Shown in pieces: positions 18,692 through 27,342 of a stretch of DNA of 64,000 bases. Numbering within the stretch: position 1 is the first letter of the stretch; each line of letters starts with the position of its first letter. Source of the DNA: Marinomonas aquimarina (GTDB lineage: Bacteria > Pseudomonadota > Gammaproteobacteria > Pseudomonadales > Marinomonadaceae); contig NZ_FLOC01000008.1 in the NCBI RefSeq assembly GCF_900089755.1, positions 62,001-126,000 on the forward strand, read 5' to 3'. The notes beneath the pieces are model-generated. The model worked only from the letters and a program-made list of their open reading frames with translations, was not told the DNA's origin and ran no database searches. The translations under genes were made by a program, and so were the position numbers.

Positions 18692-19246
18692 TTAGCTTTT
18701 TATCAGTTGCTCAATCAGTTGCCCAAGATCGGCACAATCGCTGGGACGATTTGCAATGGCAGGCAATAAACAGGCCTCGCGAGACACAGCAAACAGAGTG
18801 AAATGCTGTTCCGCTGCAACGTTATGGTAAGCCATCCAGCGGGCCAGAGTATTGGCTAGATGTTGCTCCAATACCTCAAACATGGCTTGTTCCTCAGCAC
18901 TCAATTTATGTTGTTCCCCCCAATGAATACGATACGCAGCAAGGCGATCATCGGCGTCTGACCAGGCCTGCCAAATGGCGACCCAACCATACGAAAAATC
19001 TGCCGATTCCTGTTTGAGGGAGTGTTCAAGGGCGACCAGCTGTTGTTCGCTGCGAGCGATAATCTGACGCAATACTTCTTGCCACAACAACAATTTTGAG
19101 GGGAAGTTACTGTAAACAGTTGGCTTTGAGACAGCGGCCTCCAACACTACTTGATCAATGCTGGTGCCTTGGTAACCGGCAACTTTGAATAGGTTTAAGG
19201 CGGCGTCGGCAATCAAACCTTTTTTGGAGGGGCGACCTCTGGCCAT
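18692..19246 (-). CDS. TetR-family transcriptional regulator
   Basis: A 184-residue repressor-type protein. The N-terminal helix-turn-helix runs about residues 8-55 (RPSKKGLIADAALNLFKVAG, TSIDQVVLEAAVSKPTVYSNF). The C-terminal ligand domain is Trp-rich and not assignable. Upstream of its start is an imperfect inverted repeat, CATAACG at 19269 and CGTTATTATG at 19294, that could be its operator. Downstream is blc, so regulation of the lipocalin or of itself is likely but not shown. Confidence 0.85.
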   Translation of the reverse strand: MARGRPSKKGLIADAALNLFKVAGYQGTSIDQVVLEAAVSKPTVYSNFPSKLLLWQEVLRQIIARSEQQLVALEHSLKQESADFSYGWVAIWQAWSDADDRLAAYRIHWGEQHKLSAEEQAMFEVLEQHLANTLARWMAYHNVAAEQHFTLFAVSREACLLPAIANRPSDCADLGQLIEQLIKS

Positions 19247-19320
19247 TGAATGTCTCTTAGCTGGTTAACATAACGAATTAAAATAAAATGCCCCGTTATT
19301 ATGCCATTTTTATTATAAAA

Positions 19321-19345
19321 AAGGGGCGAATCATTTCGCCCCCTT
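19321..19345 (-). terminator. Terminator of the siderophore-binding protein gene
   Basis: Stem GGGGCGAA pairing with TTCGCCCC around a 4-nt loop; on the minus strand it is followed by a run of T (TTTTTTATAATAAA). It lies about 25 bp after the stop codon of the gene ending at 19371. Confidence 0.8.
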
Positions 19346-19370
19346 ACAACAACGCCGTTTACTACGCCAG

Positions 19371-20213
19371 TTATAGTGCTTGAGCCAGCTCCTGCGCCTG
19401 CAGCTTCACACTCTCCAAGCCATTACCCGATAAGTACCATAAGCCCGGCGTAAGGTACGCCACTTTGGTTTGCGCGCCCATTTCACTGAGCTTTACCTGC
19501 AAAGCTTCTACGTTCAGTGCTTGATCGGTTTCACCAATGGCTTGGCTGCGATCCACAACGTACAGGACTTTGGGGTTCACAGACGCAATGTCCTCCACAG
19601 AGAGTGGCAGAAAGGTACGGGTGCCACGTTGAATCGGTTTTACGGATTCGGACAGAGCGACTTGAGTCAGGCCTAGTAGCTCGCTGGCGATCGGGTCCTG
19701 ACGCACACTAAAACCACCGGCGTTATGAGTCACAGACAACACCGCTTGACCTGCCAGCTGCTGCTTCATCGCCGCCAGCTCTTTGGCTAAGGCTTGAAGC
19801 GCTTGTTGGCCTTGTTCCTGTTTCTCCACATGGGTAGCCAAATTCATCACATGCTTTTCCAGTGCTGGCCAGTAGGCCCCCTCTTGCAGCCCAACGGTTT
19901 GTGTTTGCGCAATGCTAGCTAGGGCTTGCCCACTGTCACCTTGACGACCTGTAATGAGAATTAGACTGGGGTCAAGCTTGGCCACCGCCTCGGCGTCGGG
20001 TGTTTTTAGACCACCCACATCCGTGTATCGCTCATTTGAAAATTCAGACAGATAAGCTGGCAACGACTGTTTCGGCAGGCCCACCACTTGATCCGTTGCT
20101 TGCAACGCACGCAAGGTATCGACACTACCAAGATCGTAACTCACCAAACGCTCGTTCGCTTGGGCATGGCTCGCCATCAATGCACCAGCCACCAGTAACT
20201 GCTTGAATTTCAT
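19371..20213 (-). CDS. Periplasmic iron-siderophore (FatB/YclQ-like) substrate-binding protein
   Basis: A 280-residue precursor with a signal peptide (cleavage near MASHAQA-N, residue about 19) and the two-lobed cluster-A binding protein fold of siderophore or haem transporters: RLVSYDLGSVDTLRAL, VVGLPKQSLP, DVGGLKTPDAEAVAKLDPSLIL. The pattern is closest to FatB/YclQ/CeuE-type catechol-siderophore binding proteins. A Fur box lies just upstream, so iron limitation should induce it. No permease, ATPase or receptor gene adjoins it, which is unusual; it must work with a transporter encoded elsewhere. AAGGAAG ribosome-binding site supports the ATG at 20213. Confidence 0.82.
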   Translation of the reverse strand: MKFKQLLVAGALMASHAQANERLVSYDLGSVDTLRALQATDQVVGLPKQSLPAYLSEFSNERYTDVGGLKTPDAEAVAKLDPSLILITGRQGDSGQALASIAQTQTVGLQEGAYWPALEKHVMNLATHVEKQEQGQQALQALAKELAAMKQQLAGQAVLSVTHNAGGFSVRQDPIASELLGLTQVALSESVKPIQRGTRTFLPLSVEDIASVNPKVLYVVDRSQAIGETDQALNVEALQVKLSEMGAQTKVAYLTPGLWYLSGNGLESVKLQAQELAQAL

Positions 20214-20234
20214 AACACTTCCTTACGAATCAAA

Positions 20235-20261
20235 TATTGATAATAATTCTTATTATTTATC
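20235..20261 (-). promoter_or_regulatory. Fur box
   Basis: TATTGATAATAATTCTTATT continuing to ATTTATC matches the Fur consensus GATAATGATAATCATTATC at most positions, with clear GATAAT/ATTATTTATC arms. It ends 22 bp upstream of the ATG at 20213, in promoter position for the siderophore-binding protein gene. The divergent DHH phosphoesterase start is 156 bp away on the other side. Confidence 0.8.
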
Positions 20262-20416
20262 AAAGTGACTCATATGTATCACAACACCTTGTTCCAAATC
20301 ATGAAACTCAACATGCGCCACAATTAATAAAGCGTTACATTAAATTTCACACAGAGAAGAATATTCGCTGGTACACTTATCAGCACTGTTATCGATTTCA
20401 AGGTAGGGATGTAAAT

Positions 20417-21349
20417 ATGAGCAGCGAAAAATTTCGACTGGTTACTCGCAGTGATTTTGACGGTTTGGTTTGTGCCGTCCTATTGAAAGATTTAGACCTA
20501 ATTGACGACATCTTATTTGTTCACCCAAAAGACATGCAGGATGGTAAGGTCGACATCAACGCAAACGATATCACCACCAACTTGCCTTACGTTGCTGGCT
20601 GCCATCTTGCCTTCGATCACCACTTAAGTGAGACCGTTCGTAACGACAGTAATATCGACAATCACATCATTGACCCGAACGCACCCTCTGCCGCGCGTGT
20701 TGTGTACGATTATTACGGCGGCAAAGAACGCTTCCCAGACATCTCTGAGGAAATGATGGATGCGGTGGACAAAGGGGATTCAGCACAGTTTAACAAAGAT
20801 GAAGTGCTTAACCCAACCGGCTGGGTTTTACTCAACTTCATTATGGACGCGCGAACTGGCTTGGGTCGTTTCCGTGAGTTTCGCATTTCCAACTATCAAC
20901 TAATGATGCAATTGATCGACTACTGTAAGAGTCACACGATCGAAGAGATTTTGGCGCTAGAAGACGTCAAAGAACGCGTTGACCTGTACATGGAACACGA
21001 TGCCAAAGCCAAAGAGCAGATTCAGCGTTGCGCCAGCGTGCATGGCAATCTTGTCGTACTCGACCTACTCAACGAAGAGACCATCTATACCACCAACCGT
21101 TTTGTGATCTACGCGCTTTATCCTGATTGCAATATTTCGATTCACAAAATGTGGGGTCTGAAACAGCAAAACACCGTATTTGCCATTGGTAAATCTATTC
21201 TAAATCGCAGCTCTAACACCAACGTAGGAGAGCTATGCCTACAATATGGCGGTGGTGGCCATTTGAACGCTGGCACCTGCCAAATTGATAACGACCAAGC
21301 CGATCAGGCGCTGCAAGACATTATCGCCATCATCAACAAAGATGGTTGA
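20417..21349 (+). CDS. DHH-family phosphoesterase (exopolyphosphatase-like)
   Basis: A 310-residue cytoplasmic enzyme of the DHH/DHHA1 superfamily, which hydrolyses phosphodiester or phosphoanhydride bonds (oligonucleotides, cyclic dinucleotides, polyphosphate) with Mn2+. Motifs: TRSDFDGLVCA (metal-binding DxD, about 11-14), AFDHHLSE (DHH near 67-69), and C-terminal LQYGGGGHLNAGT (DHHA1 GGGH). Substrate cannot be set from sequence. ATG 20417 begins the conserved part and follows AGGTAGGGATG; a longer frame to 20237 crosses the Fur box. The stop codon overlaps the modE start, so the two are translationally coupled. Confidence 0.85.
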   Translation: MSSEKFRLVTRSDFDGLVCAVLLKDLDLIDDILFVHPKDMQDGKVDINANDITTNLPYVAGCHLAFDHHLSETVRNDSNIDNHIIDPNAPSAARVVYDYYGGKERFPDISEEMMDAVDKGDSAQFNKDEVLNPTGWVLLNFIMDARTGLGRFREFRISNYQLMMQLIDYCKSHTIEEILALEDVKERVDLYMEHDAKAKEQIQRCASVHGNLVVLDLLNEETIYTTNRFVIYALYPDCNISIHKMWGLKQQNTVFAIGKSILNRSSNTNVGELCLQYGGGGHLNAGTCQIDNDQADQALQDIIAIINKDG

Positions 21350-22169
21350 TTCTAACGCTCAGAGTGCCCCGAGCACTGCTGGCCAGTTAACGGGAAACCT
21401 TTTCCTACAAACTGGCTCTAGCAGTGCTTTTGCGGCACAACAAATTGATTTACTGCGCGCTGTCAAACTGACCGGTTCCATCTCGAAAGCCGCCAAAGAA
21501 GTGGGCATCAGCTATAAGACTGCATGGGATCGTATCGATGCCATGAATAACTTATCGGCAGAGCCCTTGGTCCTGCGCGCCAGCGGTGGCGCGAAAGGCG
21601 GTGGCACACAACTGACGCATTTGGGCGAACGCATCATTGATGGCTTTCAGGCCTTAATGAACGAACATGCTCAGTTTTTAGCACGCTTAGGGGAGCAACT
21701 TCACTCCCTCGAGGATATTGCCAATTTCGTTCGTTCCGAACAGGCGATGACCAGTGTCCGCAATCAGTTCCGTGGCCAAGTAGTGAGCCTAGAACACGGT
21801 GCGGTCAATACTGAGGTGGTCATAGATATTGGTTCGGTGCAGCCTTTGGTGGCTATCATCAGCAGGGACAGTGCCGAGCAATTGGGTTTGCGGGCCGGTA
21901 AACAAGCCATTGCCATGGTCTCAGAAAGCTCAATTTTATTGAGCAAAGAGACCACCCTTGCCACCAGCGCCCGTAATCGCTTGATCGGTTCAGTCGTGCG
22001 CATTACTGAAGGTGCCGTCAACAGCGACATTACCATCGATCTAGGGCAAAACAAAACCCTCAATGCGGTGATCACCAACACCAGCTTGCACGAGTTGGCG
22101 CTGCAGAGTAACGATCAGGTAGCCGCAATCTTCAAAGCCCCTAGTGTGATTTTGATGAAAGCCGACTAA
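21342..22169 (+). CDS. modE: Molybdate-responsive transcriptional regulator ModE
   Basis: A 275-residue regulator. The winged helix (about 25-105: LLRAVKLTGSISKAAKEVGI, SYKTAWDRIDAMNNLS, then TQLTHLGERII) binds DNA; residues about 130-270 hold two TOBE/Mop domains (SVRNQFRGQVVSLEHGAVNTE and SARNRLIGSVVRITEGAVNSD) that bind molybdate. Holo-ModE represses modABC. A ModE operator is present before modA, and this gene is convergent to modABC. The ATG at 21342 lies inside the preceding DHH gene (ATGGTTGA, 8-bp overlap). It also resembles the stand-alone molbindin at 33100. Confidence 0.93.
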   Translation: MVDSNAQSAPSTAGQLTGNLFLQTGSSSAFAAQQIDLLRAVKLTGSISKAAKEVGISYKTAWDRIDAMNNLSAEPLVLRASGGAKGGGTQLTHLGERIIDGFQALMNEHAQFLARLGEQLHSLEDIANFVRSEQAMTSVRNQFRGQVVSLEHGAVNTEVVIDIGSVQPLVAIISRDSAEQLGLRAGKQAIAMVSESSILLSKETTLATSARNRLIGSVVRITEGAVNSDITIDLGQNKTLNAVITNTSLHELALQSNDQVAAIFKAPSVILMKAD

Positions 22170-22180
22170 TGTCGGCTTTA
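22157..22180 (+). terminator. Hairpin at the end of modE
   Basis: Stem AAAGCCGAC paired with GTCGGCTTT around TAAT, overlapping the modE stop codon. Only a weak T-run follows (TTTATTG), so termination efficiency is uncertain. It also separates the convergent modC end. Confidence 0.5.
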
Positions 22181-22203
22181 TTGTCACGCAATCACGCTTG
22201 CAT

Positions 22204-23307
22204 TTAACGTACAATCGCCACCGATTTAATCTGCGCCCACAGGGACTGACCAACCGCCAGCTGCATGGTGTCGAGGGAACGCTTGGTCAAACGTGCCAGT
22301 AAGATTTGTTCTGCACACTGTAAACGTATCAGCACCATGGCTTCGTCTTGGTCTGGGGTGATCTCCAGAATGCTAACCGGTAAACGGTTGACGATGCTCG
22401 ACTCGTCATTCACAGACCGTGATAAGCTCACATCGCGTGCTAAAATGCGTAAGCGCATGGCACTGCCGACAGGGTCACCCGCATCACGCACCCAGAGACT
22501 GGCCTGACCACAGGCAACTTTACTCAGATGCCAAGGTGCATCACGTTCAGCAACCTCTCCTTGCCACACCGCACCAGTATCGAAGCCGGACAGAGCCTTT
22601 AAATCTGTTCGTGCAAAGACTTCCGACAATGCCCCTTGCGCCACCATATGACCGCTTTCCAGCACCACCACATGATCCGCTAACTGGGCAATCTCATCGA
22701 CGGAGTGACTAACGTACAGAATCGGTATATCAAGGCTAGAGCGTAACTTGGCCAGATATGGCAGAATCTCCTGCTTACGGGCACTGTCAAGCGACGCTAA
22801 CGGCTCATCCATTAACAGGATACGTGGCTGAATCAACAGGGCTCTTGCTATCGCTACCCGCTGCCGTTCACCGCCCGATAATTGATTCGGATAGCGCATT
22901 AAGATTGACTCAATCCCCATCAAGCTCACAATGCGCTCAAAAGCTTCTGTCGTGGTCGGCGCTGCAGCGCGTTTGATCGCAAATTTCAAATTCCCCATTG
23001 CAGTCAAATGGTCAAACAAACTCGACTCTTGGAACACATAGCCAAGGGGGCGCTGATGGGTTGGCAAGAACTGTTTAGGACCTTGCCAAATTTGGCCTTG
23101 TACTTCGAGATAACCCGATTGCGCCCGCTCCAAACCGGCGACACAACGTAAAAAAGTGGTTTTCCCAGAACCAGAATGCCCAAAAATCGCAGTCACGCCT
23201 TGGCTTGGTAGCTCTGTGCTCACCTTGAGTTCAAAGGGTTCTAGCCCTTTGCTTTGTCGCGTGAGATGAAACTGAGCATGAATTTTTGGTGCTGACTCTG
23301 ACATCAT
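22204..23307 (-). CDS. modC: Molybdate ABC transporter ATP-binding protein ModC
   Basis: A 367-residue ABC ATPase. Walker [10 protein letters not shown] at 43-51, signature [15 protein letters not shown], Walker [13 protein letters not shown], then [18 protein letters not shown]. The C-terminal 70 residues form a TOBE/Mop domain ([20 protein letters not shown]) that is typical of ModC and allows feedback by molybdate. The start overlaps the end of modB by 4 bp (ATGA), the standard coupled arrangement. Confidence 0.95.
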   Translation of the reverse strand: MMSESAPKIHAQFHLTRQSKGLEPFELKVSTELPSQGVTAIFGHSGSGKTTFLRCVAGLERAQSGYLEVQGQIWQGPKQFLPTHQRPLGYVFQESSLFDHLTAMGNLKFAIKRAAAPTTTEAFERIVSLMGIESILMRYPNQLSGGERQRVAIARALLIQPRILLMDEPLASLDSARKQEILPYLAKLRSSLDIPILYVSHSVDEIAQLADHVVVLESGHMVAQGALSEVFARTDLKALSGFDTGAVWQGEVAERDAPWHLSKVACGQASLWVRDAGDPVGSAMRLRILARDVSLSRSVNDESSIVNRLPVSILEITPDQDEAMVLIRLQCAEQILLARLTKRSLDTMQLAVGQSLWAQIKSVAIVR

Positions 23308-23993
23308 GACTTCACTCCCAACATCCCCGCAGATTGACGCTGGAAGCCGTACACACCAAGTAAGACGATAAACGAAAAGCCCACCATTAGAGCCGACAAG
23401 ACATGAGCTTGGCCGTATTCCATCGCTTCGACATAGTCATAGATTTGCACCGATACCACTCGAGTTTCTTGGGGAATATTGCCTCCAATCATCAACACTA
23501 CTCCAAACTCCCCTACCGTGTGGGCAAAGCCTAGAATCGCCGCAGTAATAAAGCCTGGTTTTGATAATGGCAATACAACACAGAAGAAACGCTGCCAAGG
23601 GCCAGCTCTGAGCGTCGCCGCTACTTCCATAGGTCGATCTCCAAGTGCTTGCATGGCATTTTGGATAGGTTGCACCACAAACGGTAATGAGTACACCACC
23701 GACGCCAGTACGAGCCCCCAAAAGCTGAATGGCAGCAGCCCAATCCCGAGCTGCTGGGTCAGCTGACCAATAACGCCATTCGGCCCCATGGCAATCAGCA
23801 TATAAAAGCCCAACACGGTTGGTGGCAATACCAACGGCAACGCCACCACCGCACCAATAGGGCCTTTTAACCAAGAATCTGTACGTGCCAACCACCAAGC
23901 GATGGGCGTCCCGATAATCAACAGCAGCAGGGTTACCGTGGTGGCCAAACGTAAGGTTAACCAAATTGCATCCAGATCCGCTTCAGTGAACAT
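23304..23993 (-). CDS. modB: Molybdate ABC transporter permease ModB
   Basis: A 229-residue inner-membrane protein with about five to six helices. [30 protein letters not shown] and the EAA loop [20 protein letters not shown] are typical of ModB/CysW-type permeases. It lies 6 bp after modA and overlaps modC by 4 bp, so modABC form one transcript. Confidence 0.95.
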   Translation of the reverse strand: MFTEADLDAIWLTLRLATTVTLLLLIIGTPIAWWLARTDSWLKGPIGAVVALPLVLPPTVLGFYMLIAMGPNGVIGQLTQQLGIGLLPFSFWGLVLASVVYSLPFVVQPIQNAMQALGDRPMEVAATLRAGPWQRFFCVVLPLSKPGFITAAILGFAHTVGEFGVVLMIGGNIPQETRVVSVQIYDYVEAMEYGQAHVLSALMVGFSFIVLLGVYGFQRQSAGMLGVKS

Positions 23994-23999
23994 ATCAAA

Positions 24000-24755
24000 T
24001 TACTCTGTTTGGTAACCATAAGTGTGAATGATGTCCTGAGCTTTATCGCTTTGCAGATAAAGCATCAAATCACGTGCCGCCAGATTGTCTTGCCCCTTTT
24101 TCAATAGCACCGCGTCTTGGCGAATCGGGCTGTACAACTCACTCGGCACAATCCAACTAGAGCCTTCGGTCACATGACCTTGCGACATGATTTGTGACAG
24201 TGCAACAAAACCAAGGTTGGCATTACCGGTCGCAACGAATTGGTAAGTTTGCGCGATGTTCTCGCCTTGTACCCATTTATCCTGAGTTGCTTCGGTCAAG
24301 CCCAGCGCCTCCAAGACCTCAGTGGCAGCCAAACCGTAAGGGGCTAGCTTGGGGTTGGCCAACGACAATTTATTGAACTCTCCTGAGGTTAAACGAGCGT
24401 AATCGTTTTGTACGAAATCAGGCTGGGATGACCACAAGGCTAACGCACCAATGGCATAGGTGAAGCGGCTACCTTCCACCACGACACCAGCCTCTTCTAG
24501 CTTTTTAGGTTTGGCTTGATCGGCAGATAAAAACACTTCGTAAGGGGCGCCGTTTTGAATTTGCGCTAAGATTTTACCTGATGAACCAAATGACAGCAGC
24601 ACATCATGACCGCTATCGGCTTCAAATTGCGCCACCACTGATTTCATCGCACCAGTAAAGTTTGCGGCAACGGCCGCGTGCACTTGATCCGCTACGGCAG
24701 GCTGACTCGCAAGACCAGCAATGACTAGCCATGGCATATGTTTGATCAGGTTCAT
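24000..24755 (-). CDS. modA: Periplasmic molybdate-binding protein ModA
   Basis: A 251-residue precursor with signal peptide MNLIKHMPWLVIAGLASQPAVA. VHAAVAANFTGAMKSVVAQFE carries the Asn/Ser-type oxyanion-binding start; LLSFGSSGKILAQIQNGAPYEVFLSAD is the classical ModA ligand loop. AGGAG ribosome-binding site? The leader reads GAAGGAGAGTGGA before ATG. Binds molybdate or tungstate and delivers it to ModBC. First gene of the operon, with a ModE operator upstream. Confidence 0.95.
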   Translation of the reverse strand: MNLIKHMPWLVIAGLASQPAVADQVHAAVAANFTGAMKSVVAQFEADSGHDVLLSFGSSGKILAQIQNGAPYEVFLSADQAKPKKLEEAGVVVEGSRFTYAIGALALWSSQPDFVQNDYARLTSGEFNKLSLANPKLAPYGLAATEVLEALGLTEATQDKWVQGENIAQTYQFVATGNANLGFVALSQIMSQGHVTEGSSWIVPSELYSPIRQDAVLLKKGQDNLAARDLMLYLQSDKAQDIIHTYGYQTE

Positions 24756-24803
24756 TCCACTCTCCTTCGATGATGATAGGAGCCCAAAAACTGGCTCCAG
24801 AAT

Positions 24804-24832
24804 TTCGCTATATAATCCACTACATAACGAAT
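24804..24832 (-). promoter_or_regulatory. ModE operator upstream of modABC
   Basis: TTCGCTATATA, six spacer bases, then TACATAACGAA. The E. coli ModE consensus is ATCGCTATATA-N6-TATATAACGAT; only about three of 22 positions differ. It lies 49 bp upstream of the modA ATG, where bound ModE would block transcription. Pairs with the modE gene at 21342. Confidence 0.9.
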
Positions 24833-24931
24833 CACCTCAAGCGGTCTGAGTTAAATCCCCCTTAATCAGAACAGAATAACTAGGAACATGTCGTAATGAG
24901 AAACGCTTTAGATCACAAGTCTAGTCGGCCA

Positions 24932-25294
24932 TTAATATTGCCACTGCCCTTGTTCACGTACGATTTCTAGGCCTGCACCACAATTCACTTCTAAAACGCC
25001 ATTTTCAAACACAGTAAATAAACGTTGATCATCACGAAAGCGATAGCCTATAAATTGGCACGGCATCTCGCCATCGGCACAAAGGCGATATAGCGACCTC
25101 CCCTCATGCTGCTGCACCTGGCCAGACGCTTTTACTGTCAACGCAAAGGACATGCGCTGACAGACAACTTCCCCCTCTGGACACAAAGAGGTGACTTCGA
25201 CTTGATAGCTCTCTGTCTCAAGGGTCTGCGCCCGACAGAGGGCCGCATTGGTGAGCAGTAGCCCGGCGCAGAGAATATGAGTGGCTTTAATCAT
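24932..25294 (-). CDS. Small secreted cysteine-rich protein, unknown function
   Basis: A 120-residue precursor. ATG 25294 has AAGGAG at suitable spacing; a TTG precedes it in frame. Signal peptide MIKATHILCAGLLLTNAALCRA, with cleavage near residue 22. The mature 98 residues contain five cysteines (SLCPEG, VVCQ, RLCADG, MPCQ, EVNCG), the first four in two CPEGEVVCQ/CADGEMPCQ-like repeats, suggesting disulfides in the periplasm. No family recognised. Upstream of TRAP genes in map order but transcribed as its own unit. Confidence 0.65.
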   Translation of the reverse strand: MIKATHILCAGLLLTNAALCRAQTLETESYQVEVTSLCPEGEVVCQRMSFALTVKASGQVQQHEGRSLYRLCADGEMPCQFIGYRFRDDQRLFTVFENGVLEVNCGAGLEIVREQGQWQY

Positions 25295-25399
25295 CAAAAT
25301 ACTCCTTCATTTTGATCGCCCTAAATCAGGACATTTTACAGCCATGATTATAAAAAAACTCTGCCTTAAAATTTACTCATAAATCAGTCAAACAACAAA

Positions 25400-25433
25400 A
25401 AAGCCAGTCACTCAAAGAGCGACTGGCTTTTCT
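25400..25433 (-). terminator. Terminator of the TRAP operon
   Basis: Stem AGCCAGTC pairing with GACTGGCT (about 25402-25431) followed on the minus strand by TTTTTT. It lies about 30 bp after the dctM stop codon. Confidence 0.8.
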
Positions 25434-25460
25434 CATTGCCGTATTTATTAAAAGACTAAC

Positions 25461-26759
25461 TTAAACGAAGCCAAGCAAACGTGGCAAGAACAAAGACAGC
25501 TCAGGCACAAAGGTCGTAATCAACATTACTGGCATGGCCACAAAGCCCATCAACGCCAACGCTGGCATCACGGTACGGTGAATCGACACCTGACCGATTC
25601 GACACGCCATATAGAGAATCGGCGCAACCGGCGGACTGTTGGCACCGATTACCACAGAACATGCCACGATTGAGGCAAAGTGCACTGGATGCACGCCACT
25701 CTCGACCATTAGCGGCATAAACAAAGGTGCCACCACCACGGTTACGGATACGTCATCCATGATCATACCGGCGATGATCAAGAAGATGTTTACCGCAATC
25801 AAGATCAGCAGAGGGTTTTCAATCAAGGTACTAACCATTTCCGTTAGGTCTTGTGGAATACGCTCCATGGCCAAGATACGGCCGATCATAAAGCTAAATA
25901 GCAAGATCAGAATCACCGTACCTGTCGTCTCAGCAGCCGAAATGACACTGCTTGAAAAACGTTTCACTGTTAGGTCTTTGTAGATAAAGAAGCCGATGAT
26001 CATGGCCGCGAAAGCCGCCACTGCAGCCGCTTCGGTCGGTGTAAAGATACCGCCGTAGATACCACCTAAGATGATGATCGGCAACGATAAGGCAGGGAAA
26101 GCACGTAGCGTCGCACGCGCTTTACTCGGTGCTTTTTCCATACCTTCTGCTGCAGCACTGTTGATCTCATCAAAGAAGCGACCAACGCTGAAACGGTTGG
26201 CGATGATCAAGCCGATGATCAGTAATAGTGCTGGACCAATCGATGCCGCAAAACAAGCAGCCACGGACTGACGTGTCACCACGGCAAACAGGATCATGGT
26301 GATCGATGGTGGGATCAAGATACCCAACAACGAAGAGATACCTAATAGCGCCGAAGCATAGCCACGTGGGTAACCACGTTGCTCCAACGGCCCAATCATG
26401 ATGGTACCGATTGATGCAACGGCTGCCGTAGCAGTACCCGCGATGGCACCGAAGATACCCGATGCCACGACCATAGACGCGCCCATACCACCACGTCGCT
26501 TGCCGATCATCACCTCAATAAAGTCCACCAGCCGCTTAGCGATACCACCGCTTTGCATCAAGTAACCGGTTAACACAAACAATGGCAGCGCGATCAAAAT
26601 CACCGAATCTAAGGAACGGTAACCTTGCAACATCATGGTATTCAAGTTGGCATCGTAGATATACACCAAGTATGCCAACACACCCGCAAACGACCAAGCG
26701 ACTGGCACACCGATGATCATCAATAGCATCAGCAGGCCAACTGCAATTAAACCTTCCAT
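25461..26759 (-). CDS. TRAP transporter large permease (DctM family)
   Basis: A 432-residue integral membrane protein with about twelve helices, the ion-driven translocation subunit of a tripartite ATP-independent periplasmic transporter. PLFVLTGYLMQSGGIAKRLVDF, GASMVVASGIFGAIAGTATAAVASIGTIMI and GGIYGGIFTPTEAAAVAAFAA are diagnostic. Starts 1 bp after the small permease stop. Substrate cannot be read from the permease. Confidence 0.92.
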   Translation of the reverse strand: MEGLIAVGLLMLLMIIGVPVAWSFAGVLAYLVYIYDANLNTMMLQGYRSLDSVILIALPLFVLTGYLMQSGGIAKRLVDFIEVMIGKRRGGMGASMVVASGIFGAIAGTATAAVASIGTIMIGPLEQRGYPRGYASALLGISSLLGILIPPSITMILFAVVTRQSVAACFAASIGPALLLIIGLIIANRFSVGRFFDEINSAAAEGMEKAPSKARATLRAFPALSLPIIILGGIYGGIFTPTEAAAVAAFAAMIIGFFIYKDLTVKRFSSSVISAAETTGTVILILLFSFMIGRILAMERIPQDLTEMVSTLIENPLLILIAVNIFLIIAGMIMDDVSVTVVVAPLFMPLMVESGVHPVHFASIVACSVVIGANSPPVAPILYMACRIGQVSIHRTVMPALALMGFVAMPVMLITTFVPELSLFLPRLLGFV

Positions 26760-26760
26760 A

Positions 26761-27273
26761 CTACTGACCCTCTTTGCTTAAACGACGCACATTGACAACG
26801 GAACAAATAAAGTCGCGCAGTGCATAACAAGTACAACCAATCGCTGCCAACATAATTGACGCTTGCGGCATCCAGATAGGAATCCCCATACCTGGAGAAG
26901 ATTGTGGGCGGCGCATGCCCCACGCCAACATACGGTAAGACAACACGATAAAGAACACGCAGATAGCAAAAGTGATCAATGAGATCAAAGCCTTATGCAT
27001 CAGTTTCATGCGCTCATCGGTGATTTTAAGTTCGACAAAATCCACCACAAGGTGTTCATTACGGCGACTGGCAATCAGGCCGCCAAGCATATACAACCAC
27101 ATACCAAACAGCATAATTAGCTCAAGCAAGCCGACAACCGACCAACCAAATACATAGCGAGCTAATACTAAAAACAGCATCAGGCCGACAACTAATAGGC
27201 TCGACACGAATGCCGCTGCCTCCAATAGCCAACCGACACGTTTATCTATATTAGAAAAAAACGTAAACATCAT
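26761..27273 (-). CDS. TRAP transporter small permease (DctQ family)
   Basis: A 170-residue protein with four membrane helices (about 14-34, 46-66, 90-112, 130-150), the standard DctQ layout. The pattern RYVFGWSVVGLLELIMLFGMWLYMLGGLIASRRNEHLVVDFV is typical of the family. Two adjacent ATG codons at 27273 and 27270 are both possible starts (GGAGCA upstream). The DctP gene lies upstream with a hairpin between them. Confidence 0.9.
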   Translation of the reverse strand: MMFTFFSNIDKRVGWLLEAAAFVSSLLVVGLMLFLVLARYVFGWSVVGLLELIMLFGMWLYMLGGLIASRRNEHLVVDFVELKITDERMKLMHKALISLITFAICVFFIVLSYRMLAWGMRRPQSSPGMGIPIWMPQASIMLAAIGCTCYALRDFICSVVNVRRLSKEGQ

Positions 27274-27291
27274 TGCTCCAGTTTAAGAAAA

Positions 27292-27315
27292 AACCAGCCC
27301 GCTAAGGGGCTGGTC
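27292..27315 (-). terminator. Intercistronic hairpin between dctP and dctQ
   Basis: Stem CCAGCCC pairing with GGGCTGG, loop GCTAAG, T-rich tail on the minus strand. It sits between the binding-protein gene and the permease genes. Such leaky terminators commonly set high levels of binding protein over permease. Confidence 0.7.
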
Positions 27316-27342
27316 TAAAAGGAGTTACTTCAACAATAGAGC

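Noticed and set aside
18086-19246. A blc-TetR drug-resistance module
   Set aside because: The TetR ligand domain is not assignable and no efflux gene is present; adjacency alone does not show function.
20237-20416. A 60-codon N-terminal extension of the DHH phosphoesterase
   Set aside because: It would cross the Fur box and starts without a ribosome-binding site; the ATG at 20417 begins the conserved DHH domain.
23437-23964. A 175-codon frame inside modB on the same strand
   Set aside because: It overlaps modB almost fully in another frame; modB has clear homology and operon overlaps.
24906-24917. CRP site (TTTAGATCACA), also seen near 3400
   Set aside because: Only half of the CRP palindrome is present at each place; single half-sites occur often by chance.
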